64,000 nt of DNA, from assembly GCA_917880885.1 (NCBI GenBank), contig OU862908.1:10080501-10144500 (forward strand), in the 5' to 3' direction. The notes under the pieces were generated by a model that did not search any database, was not told the origin of the DNA, and saw only the letters and a program-made list of their open reading frames with translations. This document shows, one piece after another, positions 1 through 11,619 of this stretch. Position numbers and translations under genes: made by a program. Numbering within the stretch: position 1 is the stretch's first letter; each line of letters begins with the position of its first letter. This DNA is from Limnephilus marmoratus. Taxonomy: Eukaryota > Arthropoda > Insecta > Trichoptera > Limnephilidae.

Positions 1-654
1 AAATTGTCAAGTACGGGTTCGGGCTAAGACATTTAATTGAATCAAAATGTAGAAAATTTCGTGGTTAAAATTGAAAGTATTTGAGCTACTTTATATTATA
101 TACTTGTAGCATTCATAAATCGTCTCATGGTTGCGTTGCGGTGCACAGTATCGAAGGACTATTACGGGGTAAGAGATACATTCAAACGTGCGCTCCTTAA
201 ATTGATTGTTCTGTACAATTCTGTTATTCCGACTCTTGGCGTGGTCCAACTGAAGTATTTGGTTTATTTGATCATGCCAAGACTTCCTTGACTTTTTCCA
301 CAAATCACTTCACGTCATATCATTTATTTTTGATGCCCTAACCAAATAAGCATACATTTTAATCATATCCACCAAGTGCACTTGAAAAAAACGGTGCACT
401 AAACGGCGCTACAAAAAAATTGGAAATTATTATCGGCCTTGTATTCCTTCAATTCATTTTAGTCACCGGGACAGGCGATGACGTCACATGCAATATGTAG
501 GGTTTGATACTATTATTCACGACTAAGTATTACCGTCAATCTTTCCATAACTGATTTTTTTCCACATACTTTTTTTATATTAGCTCCACTCAGGAGGCCC
601 TGAGGAAAGTAATTCTCATCACGTTTCCCTGTGGAGCAACACTTTACTCAACTA

Positions 655-1720
655 TGAATCACAAGCTGACTCATAGTGGAGTAGAACCTTTTTCATGTCC
701 CGACTGCAACTATTTGTGTTCTCAAAAGAGATATATTTCAGTGCCGGCAACCCGGGCGTTTATTTATTATTAGTTATGTACAACATGATTTTTTTTTCCT
801 TACCCTCCTCACTAGACTAAAGTCTGTTCTGAGGCATATCTTAGAAGTCACTTGCTGACTCGTAGTGGAGAAAAACCTATTTGATGTTCCGACTGCAACT
901 ATTCAAGTACTGACTTCACATGTTTACCCACAGTGGAGAAAAAACTTTTTCATGCACTGACTGCAACTATTCTTCTTCTTGAAAAATAAAAAACGTTTTT
1001 CATGTCACAACTGCGATTATTCATGCGCTACAAAAGAGTATCTACAAACTCGTATGTTTACCAACATTGGACTAAAACCTTTTTCATGTCCCGAGTGCAA
1101 TTATTCATGTTGTACAAAGGAACTTTTTAGAAATCATTTGCTGACTCACAGTGACATAAAACCATTTACATGTTTAAAAATCTCATGTTTTCCCACAGCG
1201 GACAAAAACCTTTTTCTTGACCCGAATGCAATTATTCAAGTTCTCGAAAGGGAGATTTAAAAATTCATAGCGCGATTCACAATGGAAAAAAAACCTTTTT
1301 CATATTCTGACGATAACATCAAATATTGTTCGATGGTTTTACAACACACACTTTAAAAAAAATTAGTTCCACTCAGGAGGCCCTGAGGAAAGTAATTTTC
1401 CTCAGGTTTCCCTGTGGAGCAACTCTTTACTCAACCACAAGCTGACTCATAGTGGAGTTTTTTTCATTTCACTTCCCGAATGCAGTTATTCAAGTTCTCG
1501 AAAGGGAAATTTAAAAATTCACAGCGCGGTTCACAGTGGAAAAAAACTTTTTTCATGCTCTATGTGTAGTTACACATGTACTACGAAGAGAAATCTAAAA
1601 ATTCACAAGTTTTCCCACCGTGGACAAAAACCTTTGTCATGTCCCGGCAACTAATCATGTTCTAAAAAAGAACAACTAAAACGTCACACACCTACCCACA
1701 GTGGAGAAAAACCTTTTTTA
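655..1720 (+). pseudogene. Decayed C2H2 zinc-finger array
   Basis: Fragments of tandem C2H2 fingers run in shifting frames: HKLTHSGVEPFSCPDCNY at about 665, SCHNCDYSC and PFSCPECNYSCCTKELFRNH in the 979-1260 ORF, and FSCSMCSYTCTTKRNLKIH and HTPTHSGEKPF near 1550-1715. Knuckles (C..C), paired histidines and the THSGxKPF linker are visible, but frameshifts and stops break every finger run. At least seven finger units can be counted. The unit starting CTCCACTCAGGAGGCC at about 585 is repeated near 1368, so part of the array duplicated. It is probably a dead zinc-finger gene or a transposon-borne finger array. Confidence 0.7.
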
Positions 1721-1825
1721 GTAAATTTTCGTTTTTAAGCAATTTGGTCAATTTTAACACTGAAGAAGTTGAAAATAGTGCTAGTGTGTTAGTAACGATG
1801 TATTCGGGTAATTTACAAAAGTGCT

Positions 1826-1973
1826 TTGTTGGTGAATGTCTCCAGCTATGTACGTTCTTATTTAACAACGATAGCTCGAGATAGAGGACTACCCCGAACA
1901 ATCAAAGCGATTTTAGAGGTTCAAAGAAATAAAGAACTTGGAATAATTTACCCAATCATTGACGTAGCCTTAA
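1826..1973 (+). other. Short open segment of unknown origin, cut by a TTAA MITE
   Basis: An open frame reads MLVNVSSYVRSYLTTIARDR then GLPRTIKAILEVQRNKELGI and IYPIIDVAL before the TTAA insertion at 1970-1973. Composition is protein-like, but I do not recognise it and see no splice evidence. Confidence 0.25.
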
Positions 1974-2690
1974 GAGCGTTTAACCAGCCAGCGGACGAAA
2001 ATCCACATTTCGTTGAAAGTTGTTCTTCCGATCGTGCAGGGCGGTTACAATGAGAAAGATTAATTATTCTCCGTACCAGCTTTTTAAAATTATAACTCAA
2101 TATCGAATTTATTTCAATCCAAATTAGCTTTAATTTATACCTTCATCCAAAAATGCTGAAAGGCGTGATGATAAAACTAATAAAATAGTGTACTTTTTGT
2201 AGTTATTTTTTGATTATAAGTATTTATCATTTTTCAATAATGTCTAAATTTAATAAGAATGTTAAAAAAATCTGAAATATATTAGTTTGTAAGTGCGCAA
2301 ATAAATACACAAATGGACCAATTTTCGTCAAGAAACACATGTACGTACATATTTTTTAATGATTTTATTGAAACTAAAATTAAAATTCTAATACATAACT
2401 CTGCTAGATAATGTATTGATTTATTTTACTGCATGATTACATTATTTGAAATGGGTGTGGTATAATACAAAAACTTTTTTGAAAATTTAACAAATCTGCC
2501 AACGACCTGTTTAAAAATCTCATGTTATTATACTAAAAATTAAAAAAAAATCTAAAAATTTATTACATAACTTCACTAGATAAAAGAACAATCTTTCGAA
2601 ATCCATTTATAATTTTTTGTGGAAAAGAGTCAATACGTCTAAAAATTTTTTGAAAATGACGTATTTCCGGCTTTCTCTGGTAATGCCCTC
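1974..2690. mobile_element. TTAA-target MITE, AGAG-type ends, copy 1
   Basis: The element lies between TTAA at 1970-1973 and 2691-2694. Ends are AGAGCGTTTAACCAG and, inverted, AGAGGGCATTACCAG. It is near-identical to 38729-39448 and there is an end fragment at 36692. TTAA duplication with AGAG ends fits Kolobok- or piggyBac-type non-autonomous elements. It has no transposase. Confidence 0.75.
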
Positions 2691-2824
2691 TTAATAATAT
2701 GCGTATCGACGGCAGTCAGCAATTGCAGTGGTGAGCGGAGCTTTTCCTGTATAGGTAAGGAAAGTGCAATATTATTTTTTTTTAAATATAATATTTATAA
2801 GTACTAGTTAAAATTTATAATATA

Positions 2825-3198
2825 CAGGGTGTTAAGGGACGTACTTGACTTACTTTAACCAGTGATTCCTGACGTTATTTGGAGTAAAAAATGTAAATGA
2901 AATTTTGGTCTCCGGTGACTTTTTTTGACGACTTTTTTTTTCAAAATTTTTTTCTTCAAAATCAAACAAAAAAAAATTCTTCCGCACGTCGTCACTGGTC
3001 ACGCAGCCGGGTGTCTGACGAACCCCTTACCCGCCTCCAACTGTTCAACAACTACCATTTTTTATGTTTTTGTAGAAAAAATAAAATAAAAAACATCAAA
3101 AATGTCACCGGAGGCCAAAATTTCATTTACATTTTTTACTCCAAATAATGTCAGGAATCACTGGTTAAAGTAAGTCAAGTACGTCCCTTAACACCCTG
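2825..3198. mobile_element. Mariner-like fold-back MITE
   Basis: About 100 bp at each end are inverted repeats, beginning CAGGGTGTTAAGGGACGTAC on the left and its complement on the right. A TA precedes the left end. The internal part is T-rich. CAGGGTG ends and TA targeting are usual in Tc1/mariner-derived MITEs. Confidence 0.7.
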
Positions 3199-3199
3199 C

Positions 3200-3740
3200 A
3201 TAGGAGGGGCGCTGAAGAGGTGCTTGCCTAGGGCGCTCTCAACACTTAATCCGCCTCTGCCTACTACGTTACTACACTTCGTGTTAACTACATTTTGTTC
3301 CTGGTCCTAGGGAAAATGTACTCTGGCTGTACAAGATTTTAGTTCGTTTTTTACTCTTTCACACCTCACACCTCATTCTGAAATTGAATCGTTCACTAAT
3401 CGGAACACCAATTCGATAGTTCCTCCTTTGGAAACGACCGGATTTTTTCGATTTTATGATTTTATTTTATTTTCGATTTTGTTTTTTGATACATATTTTA
3501 TTTTTAATATATATATATATATATAATCCTCTAACTAGCTAGGGCTTATAACAATACCATTTCATGTTTCTAGCTGACTAGTACTGCGGCTCATTTGGCC
3601 TTTTTACTATTACCATCTGATGGTTGTATTTACTTGACTGATTTAGGTTATATTATTGTGCTTTCATGGACACGCTTACCATACACAAATGAACGATTAA
3701 TATCAACATTCACTTACAGATCTGAATTTTTTATTATGTT
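3200..3740. other. Non-coding stretch with TA microsatellite
   Basis: Contains an (AT)n run near 3507-3525. One ORF (3595-3813) is too short and unlike known proteins. No gene is seen. Confidence 0.5.
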
Positions 3741-4012
3741 TTACATCAACTCCAAACAGGAGGCCCTGAAAAAAATATTTTCCCTCATTCTTTCCTCGTC
3801 CTCAGTCTTTTGAAAAGGGAGGAGAGGAAGTTCTGAGAAGGAAAGGGGTACGAAGGGTGGGTATCCGGGGGACAGTTGGTATGAATAATTCCTCCTACTG
3901 TTTGAGATGGGTCGAGAGAGTTCGGCTGGAGAAGTCAAAGGGTGTCCCTCAACTGGCCTCTCCCTATCCCGCCTGCCACGCATATGGTGGCCAGACGCAT
4001 CCGCCGCCTAAA
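3741..4012 (+). repeat. Interspersed repeat (AGGAGGCC family), copy A
   Basis: Starts with CTCCAAACAGGAGGCCCTGA, contains a purine-rich GAGGAAGTTCTG block and a GTCGAGAG..GGCTGGAGAAGTCAAAGG block, and ends with GGTGG..CAGACGCATCCGCCGCC. It has the same layout as copies near 43330, 55306, 55945 (reversed) and 57636. It is a short non-coding mobile repeat of about 270-330 bp, class unknown. Confidence 0.65.
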
Positions 4013-4319
4013 CATCTGAATGAATTATGAACTGTACTAAACTATTAAGCAATACCTAATAATGTATTGCATTAATTTGTATTTGAATTTATCATTTTAA
4101 ATGCAAATTATATATTATATTCAATATTCACGCTGTGGTGTTGAAATGCACAACCGAGGCGAACAAAAAAACATATATCGAAAACCGCTTATCTCCATTA
4201 AAAAGGCGAATTATTTTATGTAATATGATTTAGAATTATTAAAGACATATTACTTTTTGTATTAAATTTGTATTATTGGTTCAACGTCAGATATTTTGAC
4301 TAAAGTAAATTATTAGGCA

Positions 4320-4650
4320 AGTATTTGAACCAAGAAGAACAGAGTACGGAGCATTTGAAGTTGGCGCGCATGCGTCGCCGGGCGAGCGTCGGCCATTAGA
4401 CGGTAGCCTAGGCGACTGGCGTAGCAACGAGTCAACAACTTGGGTACATTACACATTTTTAATAAATTTAACCAAGAAAATTTGCTGTTAAATACTCGTT
4501 TTCCAGTCAAATAGTAATGAAATGAACTAAAAGCTCGCCTTTGCATTGTGTCTTACCAACTGTTCTAGTTTGTGTGTCGTTTTCATATTTTGTCGTGTTA
4601 TTTTTGTGATTTGACGTACGGGATCATCTAATAAAATGGCTGACAGGTAC
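4320..4650 (+). promoter_or_regulatory. Candidate promoter / first non-coding exon of the RFX gene, with X-box-like site
   Basis: A GC-rich block (4355-4440, many CpG) stands alone in AT-rich DNA. It contains GTAGCC-TA-GGCGAC, which matches the X-box consensus GTNRCC-N0-3-RGYAAC except for one base in the second half-site. GTAGCAAC, an X-box-like half-site, follows nearby. Further on, AAAATGGCTGACAG|GTACAT around 4634-4650 resembles a start codon context followed by a splice donor (MADR), but its phase does not fit exon 2 directly. A promoter for a gene read rightwards is plausible; the link to Rfx is inference. Confidence 0.35.
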
Positions 4651-4659
4651 ATTTATTCG

Positions 4660-5312
4660 TCAATTTTATGTTTATTCCACTTTCTTATCAGTGTAAAACA
4701 ATTAGCCGTGACTATCCTTCCAATATCTGCCAATCTTTTATGTGTAGTAGTATTTTAATCAAAGCGTGACATTGTCGCCTAATTAATTTCTCGTTAGGGT
4801 GCATTTGATGATTATAATTTTTTTGTTGCTACCTAATTATTGAAATTGCGACAGGTCATGGAATTGTCGTCATTTAATTTAATAATTTGTACAGGTGTCA
4901 TATTTACCGTCTTCGGGTTCCAATTGTCTAATGTTATGTTGGAGGTCATCGCTGTATGATTGATTGATTTATGCCTACTCAAAATGTTTATGATTATAAA
5001 TCTTTCAAATAAACTCGATAATTTTTTTACAATGATCAGTCTGTTTCCTTCCAATTTTACTAAATAATGCATGCTTTCATTGTTTTGTATGGGTAGGTAC
5101 CTATTTAAAAAGTAGTAGCTATATGTATATGCTCCTACCTACCTGCACACCACACTTATATAAGTGAACACTTGAGAACCAATCAATAATTAAGTCTACC
5201 TGTTGGTTTTCTCTCTTTAGTTTAATAAATAGCACAATGGTTGTCTTTGTTTAATGTCTGATTGAAACCATGCCTGCTTTTACATTGATCTCCTCTATCT
5301 TTAAATCTATAA
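4660..5312. other. AT-rich non-coding stretch
   Basis: No ORF, repeat or RNA gene is recognised between the candidate promoter and the first long-TIR MITE. A second AT-rich blank stretch lies at 5997-7400. Confidence 0.4.
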
Positions 5313-5320
5313 CTTATTTT

Positions 5321-5988
5321 GGGTGAAATGCAGATCCCGCCAATGTGGGGGATTTTAATAAAAATGCACTTTCTAGATGAGAAAAGTGTGGAAAAGTTGA
5401 ATAAAAAAGAAATTAAGGAGCGCTTGGCAAAATTGAGGGAGATACAGCCGTTTAAAGAATGAATAAAATGACACTTCGTGAACTTATACTACGCCATTTT
5501 GTTACTATTATGTTGGTATCTCAGACTTGCTATAAACGAAGGTTGATACGATTGTAGCCAACTTCGTGTGATATATAATAAGGCGCGTAATTATAAAAAA
5601 CATAATTAATAATGGTCACAAACCATGTTACACAAACCTGGCATAGCCGCTAAACTACTGGAAAACTGGGATGTTTTTCTTGCGTTGACGCGAGTAGGCG
5701 TTATAAAGGGGCACAAACCATGTTACATAACCCATGTTACACAAACCTCAACAGATTTAGAGGATGATTACGAGTGCTACCAACTTTAAGGTAATATTTA
5801 GTTTACAAAATGGCTGACAGTATCGGTTCATTAAGTGACATTTTATTCATACTTTAAACGGCTGTATCTCCCTCAATTTTGCCGAGCGCACCTTAATTTC
5901 TTTTTTATTCAACTTTTCCACACTTTTCTCATCTAGAAAGCGCATTTTTATTAAAATCCCCCACATTGGCGGGATATGCATTCCTCCC
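5321..5988. mobile_element. Long-TIR MITE with 8-bp target duplication, copy 1
   Basis: Ends begin GGGTGAAATGCAGATCCCGC and, inverted, GGGAGGAATGCATATCCCGC; the inverted repeats extend about 150 bp. The perfect 8-bp duplication CTTATTTT lies at 5313-5320 and 5989-5996. 8-bp duplications with GGG ends fit a Merlin- or hAT-type non-autonomous element. A second copy lies at 7785-8435. Confidence 0.8.
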
Positions 5989-7410
5989 CTTATTTTTTTT
6001 TTTTATACAGAATTATTCAAAAAATATATGTTATTTAGTTAAGTAACAGATTTGCACATTCGGTACTTTACTTAGGGCACGTCAACGTATTTTACTAGTT
6101 AAGTGCAATGACGTTATATAAATAGACTTGCCATAGTCTCACAAACTCAAGATATAATGTGGCAATTAATCAAAACTCTTTTGTTTTCAGCGATTTTCAA
6201 TAATTTCTTAATTCAAAAGTTATTCGTGTATGATAAAGATAGACGCTTAAAAGAATATGTGCATATGGACGAAACAAAAGATAGAACGCGGGCGGCATTT
6301 TCGTATTCAAAATTCAAAAGTTCCGTCGAATACCGTCTCAAGGCCGACTAAAGTAGGAGGCCTGGGCACCAGTCGAATTTAGAGGTGTTGGGAATTTGTT
6401 AATTTGGGAATTTTGGCGCTTTTTAATGCAATTTACTTACTAGTAGGACACGACCTTACTCGACGCGTGGCAGTTTAGTACTAAAGTACTAGAAATCGAG
6501 TACTCTACAATTGTCTTGTTGTTGGCTTCCCATTTTGAGATTTCTACCCCGCGTCTAAAGTATGTAACGTCTTTGGTTAAGTGAGTTTAGCTATTTAGTT
6601 GATTAAACCAGTGAGGATATAAGAGTTGATTATGTGGATAACTTGGCTATATTTAATTCTGTTTATATATAATTTTTACTTAAAAATTAAGGACGGCACA
6701 ATAATCAAGGAAGATGAAAACTGGCAAGAAGTCCACCATCTTTTTCTAATTCATGCCAGAGATTGCAATTAAATAGCCCGGCCTCTGCAGCAAATTGTCC
6801 CTGAACCAAAGTTCAACTCCTGTGCATTCCGTAATATTATATGGATGTTGGCTAATCAAATACTATTTTGTCCTAGCAAGTATTGTCCATCCTAGCCCTT
6901 TCTGTTCCCTAGGAAAATTTAATACCTATCCTTCCACAACGCTTTTATGTATACAAAAAACATATTGTCCCCTTTCAGGTAAAAGTCACAAGTTTCTAAA
7001 CTTATTTTACTAAAGTTATCCCAATTTGAATGTTAAAATGATATGAAGATAAAATCAGAGTTGTGTATTTTTAAACATTATAATAATGTGCGTTATTTGA
7101 AAATTTTATCTATTTGCATAATAATAGCAAGAAACTACCAAGGATTTTTCTATAACCCTCCCGCACTGCAGGGGGGTACTACACCTCCCCCAAACGAGAA
7201 TTTTGCGTGATATATAAATTGTTTTTACATCACATTTACTGTTAGTAATCTTAGAAAAATTTAGGTAATCGTAGAAAAACTATTCAGTAATTGTTCTGCA
7301 TTTAAAAAAAATATATTTTACTATTTTTTAAGATATCATATTTTTAAGATATCTTTCCAATACTGATGAATTTACTCTCCCCCTCCCCCGGTTCCCCATT
7401 ACTTAAAAAA

Positions 7411-7700
7411 AATTACAAGTGTGCAGTTCACACGCGGTGGTAGTGAACCTTCAGAAAACTAAAGTAGATAAGAGTGGGGAGGCTACGAAGCACCGTATAA
7501 AGAGGGGACCAATTATTCTATCTCATTCTCTCGCCGGCTAAATCCTATCGATGTATGTGTTTGTTTCTTTTTAGTGTCGCTTTTTCATTTCATCGAGTTT
7601 CAGATCACAACTGTGATAAAGAAGTTTTCACTTCAAAAAAATTCTTCGCCGCAAAGAAGCAGCGAGTGCAGAAATAAAAGGTGCCTTTTATTGGAAAAAA
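7411..7700. repeat. Interspersed repeat shared with 14131-14360
   Basis: The block from AGTGTGCAGTTCACACGC through GAGTGGGGAGGCTACGAAGC to AAGAAGTTTTCACTTCAAAA recurs at 14131-14360 with moderate divergence. It contains no ORF; class unknown. Confidence 0.6.
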
Positions 7701-7784
7701 ATATTACTACCATAGTAATATTTATGTATTTCAGTTAAACTCGATTTTGTAGCATTTCTTTTACAATTTTGCATTACAATGATT

Positions 7785-8435
7785 GGGTGAAATGCAGATC
7801 CCGCCAATGTGGGGGATTTTAATAAAAATGCACTTTCTAGATGAGAAAAGTGTGGAAAAGTTGAATAAAAAAGAAATTAAGGTGCGCTTGGCAAAATTGA
7901 GGGAGATACAGCCGTTTAAAAAATGAATAAAATGACACTTCGTGAACTTATACTACGCCATTTTGTTACTATTATGTTGGTATCTCAGACTTGCTGTAAA
8001 CGAAGGTTGATACGATTGTAGCCAACTTCGTGTGATATATAATAAGGCGCGTAATTATGTAAAACAGAATTAATAATGGTCACAAACCATGTTACACAAA
8101 CCTGGCGTAGCCGCTAAACTACTTGAAAACTGGGATGTTTTTCTTGCGTTGACGCGAGTAGGCGTTATAAAGGGGCACAAACCATGTTACATAAACCAGT
8201 GGATGGTGCAACAGATTCAGAGGACGATTACGAGTGCTACCAACTTTAAGGTAAAAATGGCTGACAGTATCGGTTCATGAAATGACATTTTATTCATACT
8301 TTAAACGGCTGTATCTCCCTCAATTTTGCCGAGCGCACCTTAATTTCTTTTTTATTCAACTTTTCCACACTTTTCTCATCTAGAAAGTGCATTTTTATTA
8401 AAATCCTCCACATTGGCGGGATCTGCATTTCTCCC
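7785..8435. mobile_element. Long-TIR MITE with 8-bp target duplication, copy 2
   Basis: Same element and orientation as 5321-5988, flanked by CAATGATT at 7777-7784 and 8436-8443. The interior carries GTGCTACCAACTTTAAGG and AAAATGGCTGACAG, the latter also found near 4634. No transposase is encoded. Confidence 0.8.
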
Positions 8436-8449
8436 CAATGATTGACTGC

Positions 8450-9625
8450 TGGGCGAAGATGGACAAGGTCTGGTTAAAATTATTATCTGAGTTTTACTGA
8501 AAAGGATAAAAGGAATACTTAGAGAAACGACATCACTCTGCAATATTTCGGGGACCCTTCAGGTGAAACGTTATTTTTACTTTCAGATATGTAAAGGTTA
8601 ATGTTGAAATTTCAATATCTAAATTTGATTGTGGCTTGATGACTATTTCCTGAAAGAGAAAGACATCTTTAATCAAAATTTATGAAGAAGAAGAAGTGTG
8701 TAGTGGACATCTCTGGTATACCTGAAGTAAGGTCAAATATCTTTATGTCGGATATAAATTGATATTTTCAAATACATATTGAAATTATTTCTAGAATAGA
8801 TAATCAATTTCATTGGCCTTCCTGGGTTCTAGGAGTCGAAAGGTAATCTAACAACATCAGTTTCCTTCGGTATTGATAAAACTTCTAGAGATTTTCTGTG
8901 CAGTTTTTTTAACCTATCTCTTATTTTGTTTTAATTTAGGTAAGTCCTGCTTTCCTTAAAATAAATTTGTGATATTACAAGTGATACGCTTGAATGAAGT
9001 CAAACTCTTTGGCATTTTCTGCACAAAACTCATTTCGAACAAAATGAACACTGCATCATTTCGACTATGAAATCTAAGTGATATGCAGTACCCTGTAGCC
9101 TCTGTAGGTTTTTACCTGTCTGGTCTACTAAATAGTAGTAGTATCTAGTACATGAAATCTGTCAACCTGCACCACCAGTAAAATAGACGGGGATTAACAA
9201 TATTAGATTGGGGTGGCTACCCCTCGTGCCGGGCAGTACCATTCCTCGGTTCAATTGAGATTTTTTCATTAAGCATTTGAATGAATCACTTATTTAAGCT
9301 TCTCAAATGTTTAATAATTCGCTTTCATTTATTTTTATTTTATTTAACTTCATTTTACCAAATATTTGGTATAAAAATATTGTGTTAATACAAAGGGAAC
9401 TATAATTTTGTCGGAAATAAAACTTCAAATACCAATCATGTTTATGTTATGTACTTACCTCCCTATTTGAAATAAAAAATATATGTATTGTTTCATAGTG
9501 CTTTCACACAAATGAAGTATTGAATTCCTTAAGTCTAAACTTAAACTTTAGGGCGCACAGTTTACACCTGCGCTGTGTAAGCGGGTTCCCTACAGAGCAT
9601 TGGACCGTCCATTCTAACCTTTTCT
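8450..9625. other. AT-rich non-coding stretch
   Basis: No gene or transposon end is recognised. Confidence 0.35.
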
Positions 9626-9629
9626 ATAA

Positions 9630-9865
9630 TAACCAAACTCAACTTAACTTCTATAATAACTTTTGAAGGTTATTCCCATTAATGTAATATATCATTGAAG
9701 AAGAAGATAATGCTAATAAATCTAAACGAAAATATGAAAAGAATAGGACACAGAAAAATAAGATAAATAATTTGTCCCAGTTGCGACCGTTGGCTTTTTA
9801 TTTTTCCGTGTCTTGTTCTGATTCATATTTTCGTCTAGATTAGCATTCATCTTTTTATTTTTGAA
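9630..9865. mobile_element. Fold-back element (GACACAGAAAAATAA family), copy 1
   Basis: Inverted arms read GATAATGCTAATAAATCTAAACG..GACACAGAAAAATAA and the reverse near 9810-9850. The left arm matches the inverted right arm of 23085-23330, so both are copies of one hairpin-forming MITE. Confidence 0.6.
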
Positions 9866-10227
9866 TTCACCATTGCACATCATAAATTATCAATAAATTT
9901 TTTTACTTATACATCATATGTGTGCGTGAGAGTTTCTTATTCAATATCTATGTAAACAATGGTTGGTCATTTTTTTTCTTGTATAATGCTCCAAAAGCGA
10001 TATGTTTTCTGTCAGGCTTTAAAATATATATATATTTTTTTAGGAAATTCTGTACTCTTAACCTCTCTTGTTCGCTTTTGGGTACACCTTACATAGGTAT
10101 CATAGAAATCGTTGTGCTCCCTTACTATCAGAAATATGATCTAAATATTGTTAGAACAAAAAATCACCATGCTTTATATTCAAATCTAAAAGTTAACCAC
10201 AAAATAATAAAAATATACACCTTTACG

Positions 10228-10516
10228 CAAGAGCGGATCCAGGATTTGTTTCTGGGGGGGGCACAAGGCGCGGACGGGCAAAAAAATCAACAATTCAGGA
10301 TTTTTTTCTGGGGGGGGGGGCACAAGGGGCGGACGGTTACAAGTTCAAGTATACATTGTTAGATTTATGAAAGTGTCAAAACAATAGAAAAATTAAATAT
10401 TTAATAAAGACAGTTTCTGCTTCTAAGTACGTACTGTGATGGAATCTCCACAGTATACAAAAATACCGTCTGGGGGGGGCACGTGCCCCCGTGCCCCCCC
10501 CCTAAATCCGCCTATG
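10228..10516. mobile_element. hAT-like MITE with G/C runs
   Basis: A perfect 8-bp duplication CCTTTACG lies at 10220-10227 and 10517-10524. Ends are CAAGAGCGGATCCAGG and, inverted, CATAGGCGGATTTAGGG. The interior has an internal repeat (GGATTT-TTCTGGGGGGG twice) and matching G and C tracts that can pair. CA..ends with 8-bp duplications fit hAT. Confidence 0.75.
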
Positions 10517-10529
10517 CCTTTACGAAACC

Positions 10530-11310
10530 AAACTTTCCAACCGCAATTTGAAAAAAATTATGAAACTTTGCGAATTTTTTATAAATTATTTTGACAGGAA
10601 ACAACTAAAAAGTGAGGTGATGATAGCTTTCATGATACATTTGTCTAATGGAATGTGTTTTTTATTCCCAGTAATTTATGTTACTTTAATTATTATTTTT
10701 TTTATTATTTAATTTTATTTACTTTTTTAAATTTGCATTAAAAAAATTATATGTTTATTTCGAATTATAAAATTTGATAGCATATTTTGTCACTTTTCAA
10801 AATCATTTTTTGGTTTTTGGATATATTAAAAAATACTCTATCGGATTTTTGTGCAAAGTGGAAATATTTTGACCATCTGACAAAATACGCCCAAGGCCTG
10901 AAGGGTTAAATTATAATTTTTGAAAGTGCTAAAAAAAAATAAGTTAACATATAATTTTTTTTTAAGGAATAATATTTAGTAATGAATTAAAAAAATTCTA
11001 AAATTCGGACACCGTTATACATATATTAATATTATTTAGCAGCAGGTGTGTGGTAGTTTGGTAAAGGAGGGGGACCCTTATGAATGTGCCGTGCCCGTGC
11101 ACCCATGCAAGACCATCCACCCACCCCCTTGTACAGCCAACAGCTTGCTACTAACTACTTGCCAGTTACCTATGGTGAGGCAACTATACTCAGATAGTTA
11201 AATGTCAGGGGTGCACAACTATTTTCTATTGTGACTCATTGAAATTATTCATCAAAAATTTTTTTTATATTATGTTTCTTATTGCAAAATAAAGACTCGT
11301 ACTTATATAA
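10530..11310. other. AT-rich non-coding stretch
   Basis: No gene, TIR or RNA recognised. Confidence 0.35.
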
Positions 11311-11360
11311 AGAATCAACAGGGTTCCTGATAAGTTTTAAGATTTTCACGGCCAGAAGCA

Positions 11361-11601
11361 TTTTCGTTATATGTTTTTGGGGTGTTGTGCCGTGTTGCGC
11401 TACCTCCTTCTTTAGCCAACGTTTCGGACATCGTTGCAGTGTCCATCATCAGGGCAGATCCGGCAGATCCGGTAGATGTGTCACATCTACCGGATCTGCC
11501 GGATCTGCCCTGATGATGGACACTGCAACGATGTCCGAAACGTTGGCTAAAGAAGGAGGTAGCGCAACACGGCACAACACCCCAAAAACATATAACGAAA
11601 A
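11361..11601. repeat. Perfect 241-bp palindrome with hammerhead-like motifs (Penelope-like)
   Basis: Two 120-bp arms (11361-11480 and 11482-11601) are exact reverse complements around the single base at 11481. A 13-bp direct repeat AACAGGGTTCCTG flanks the unit at 11317-11329 and 11602-11614. In the right arm, CTGATGA (11510-11516), a 5-bp stem (518-522 with 532-536) and GAAAC (11537-11541) resemble a hammerhead ribozyme core. GCC before and GGC after could form stem I. Such motifs are known in Penelope-like elements. An extra U at 11517 departs from the canonical core. Confidence 0.75.
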
Positions 11602-11619
11602 AACAGGGTTCCTGTTTAT

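Noticed and set aside
4634..4650. MADR as the RFX start exon
   Set aside because: Joining ATGGCTGACAG directly to exon 2 gives AGA TTT TGA, an immediate stop, so it cannot be the directly preceding coding exon; kept only as possible 5' leader.
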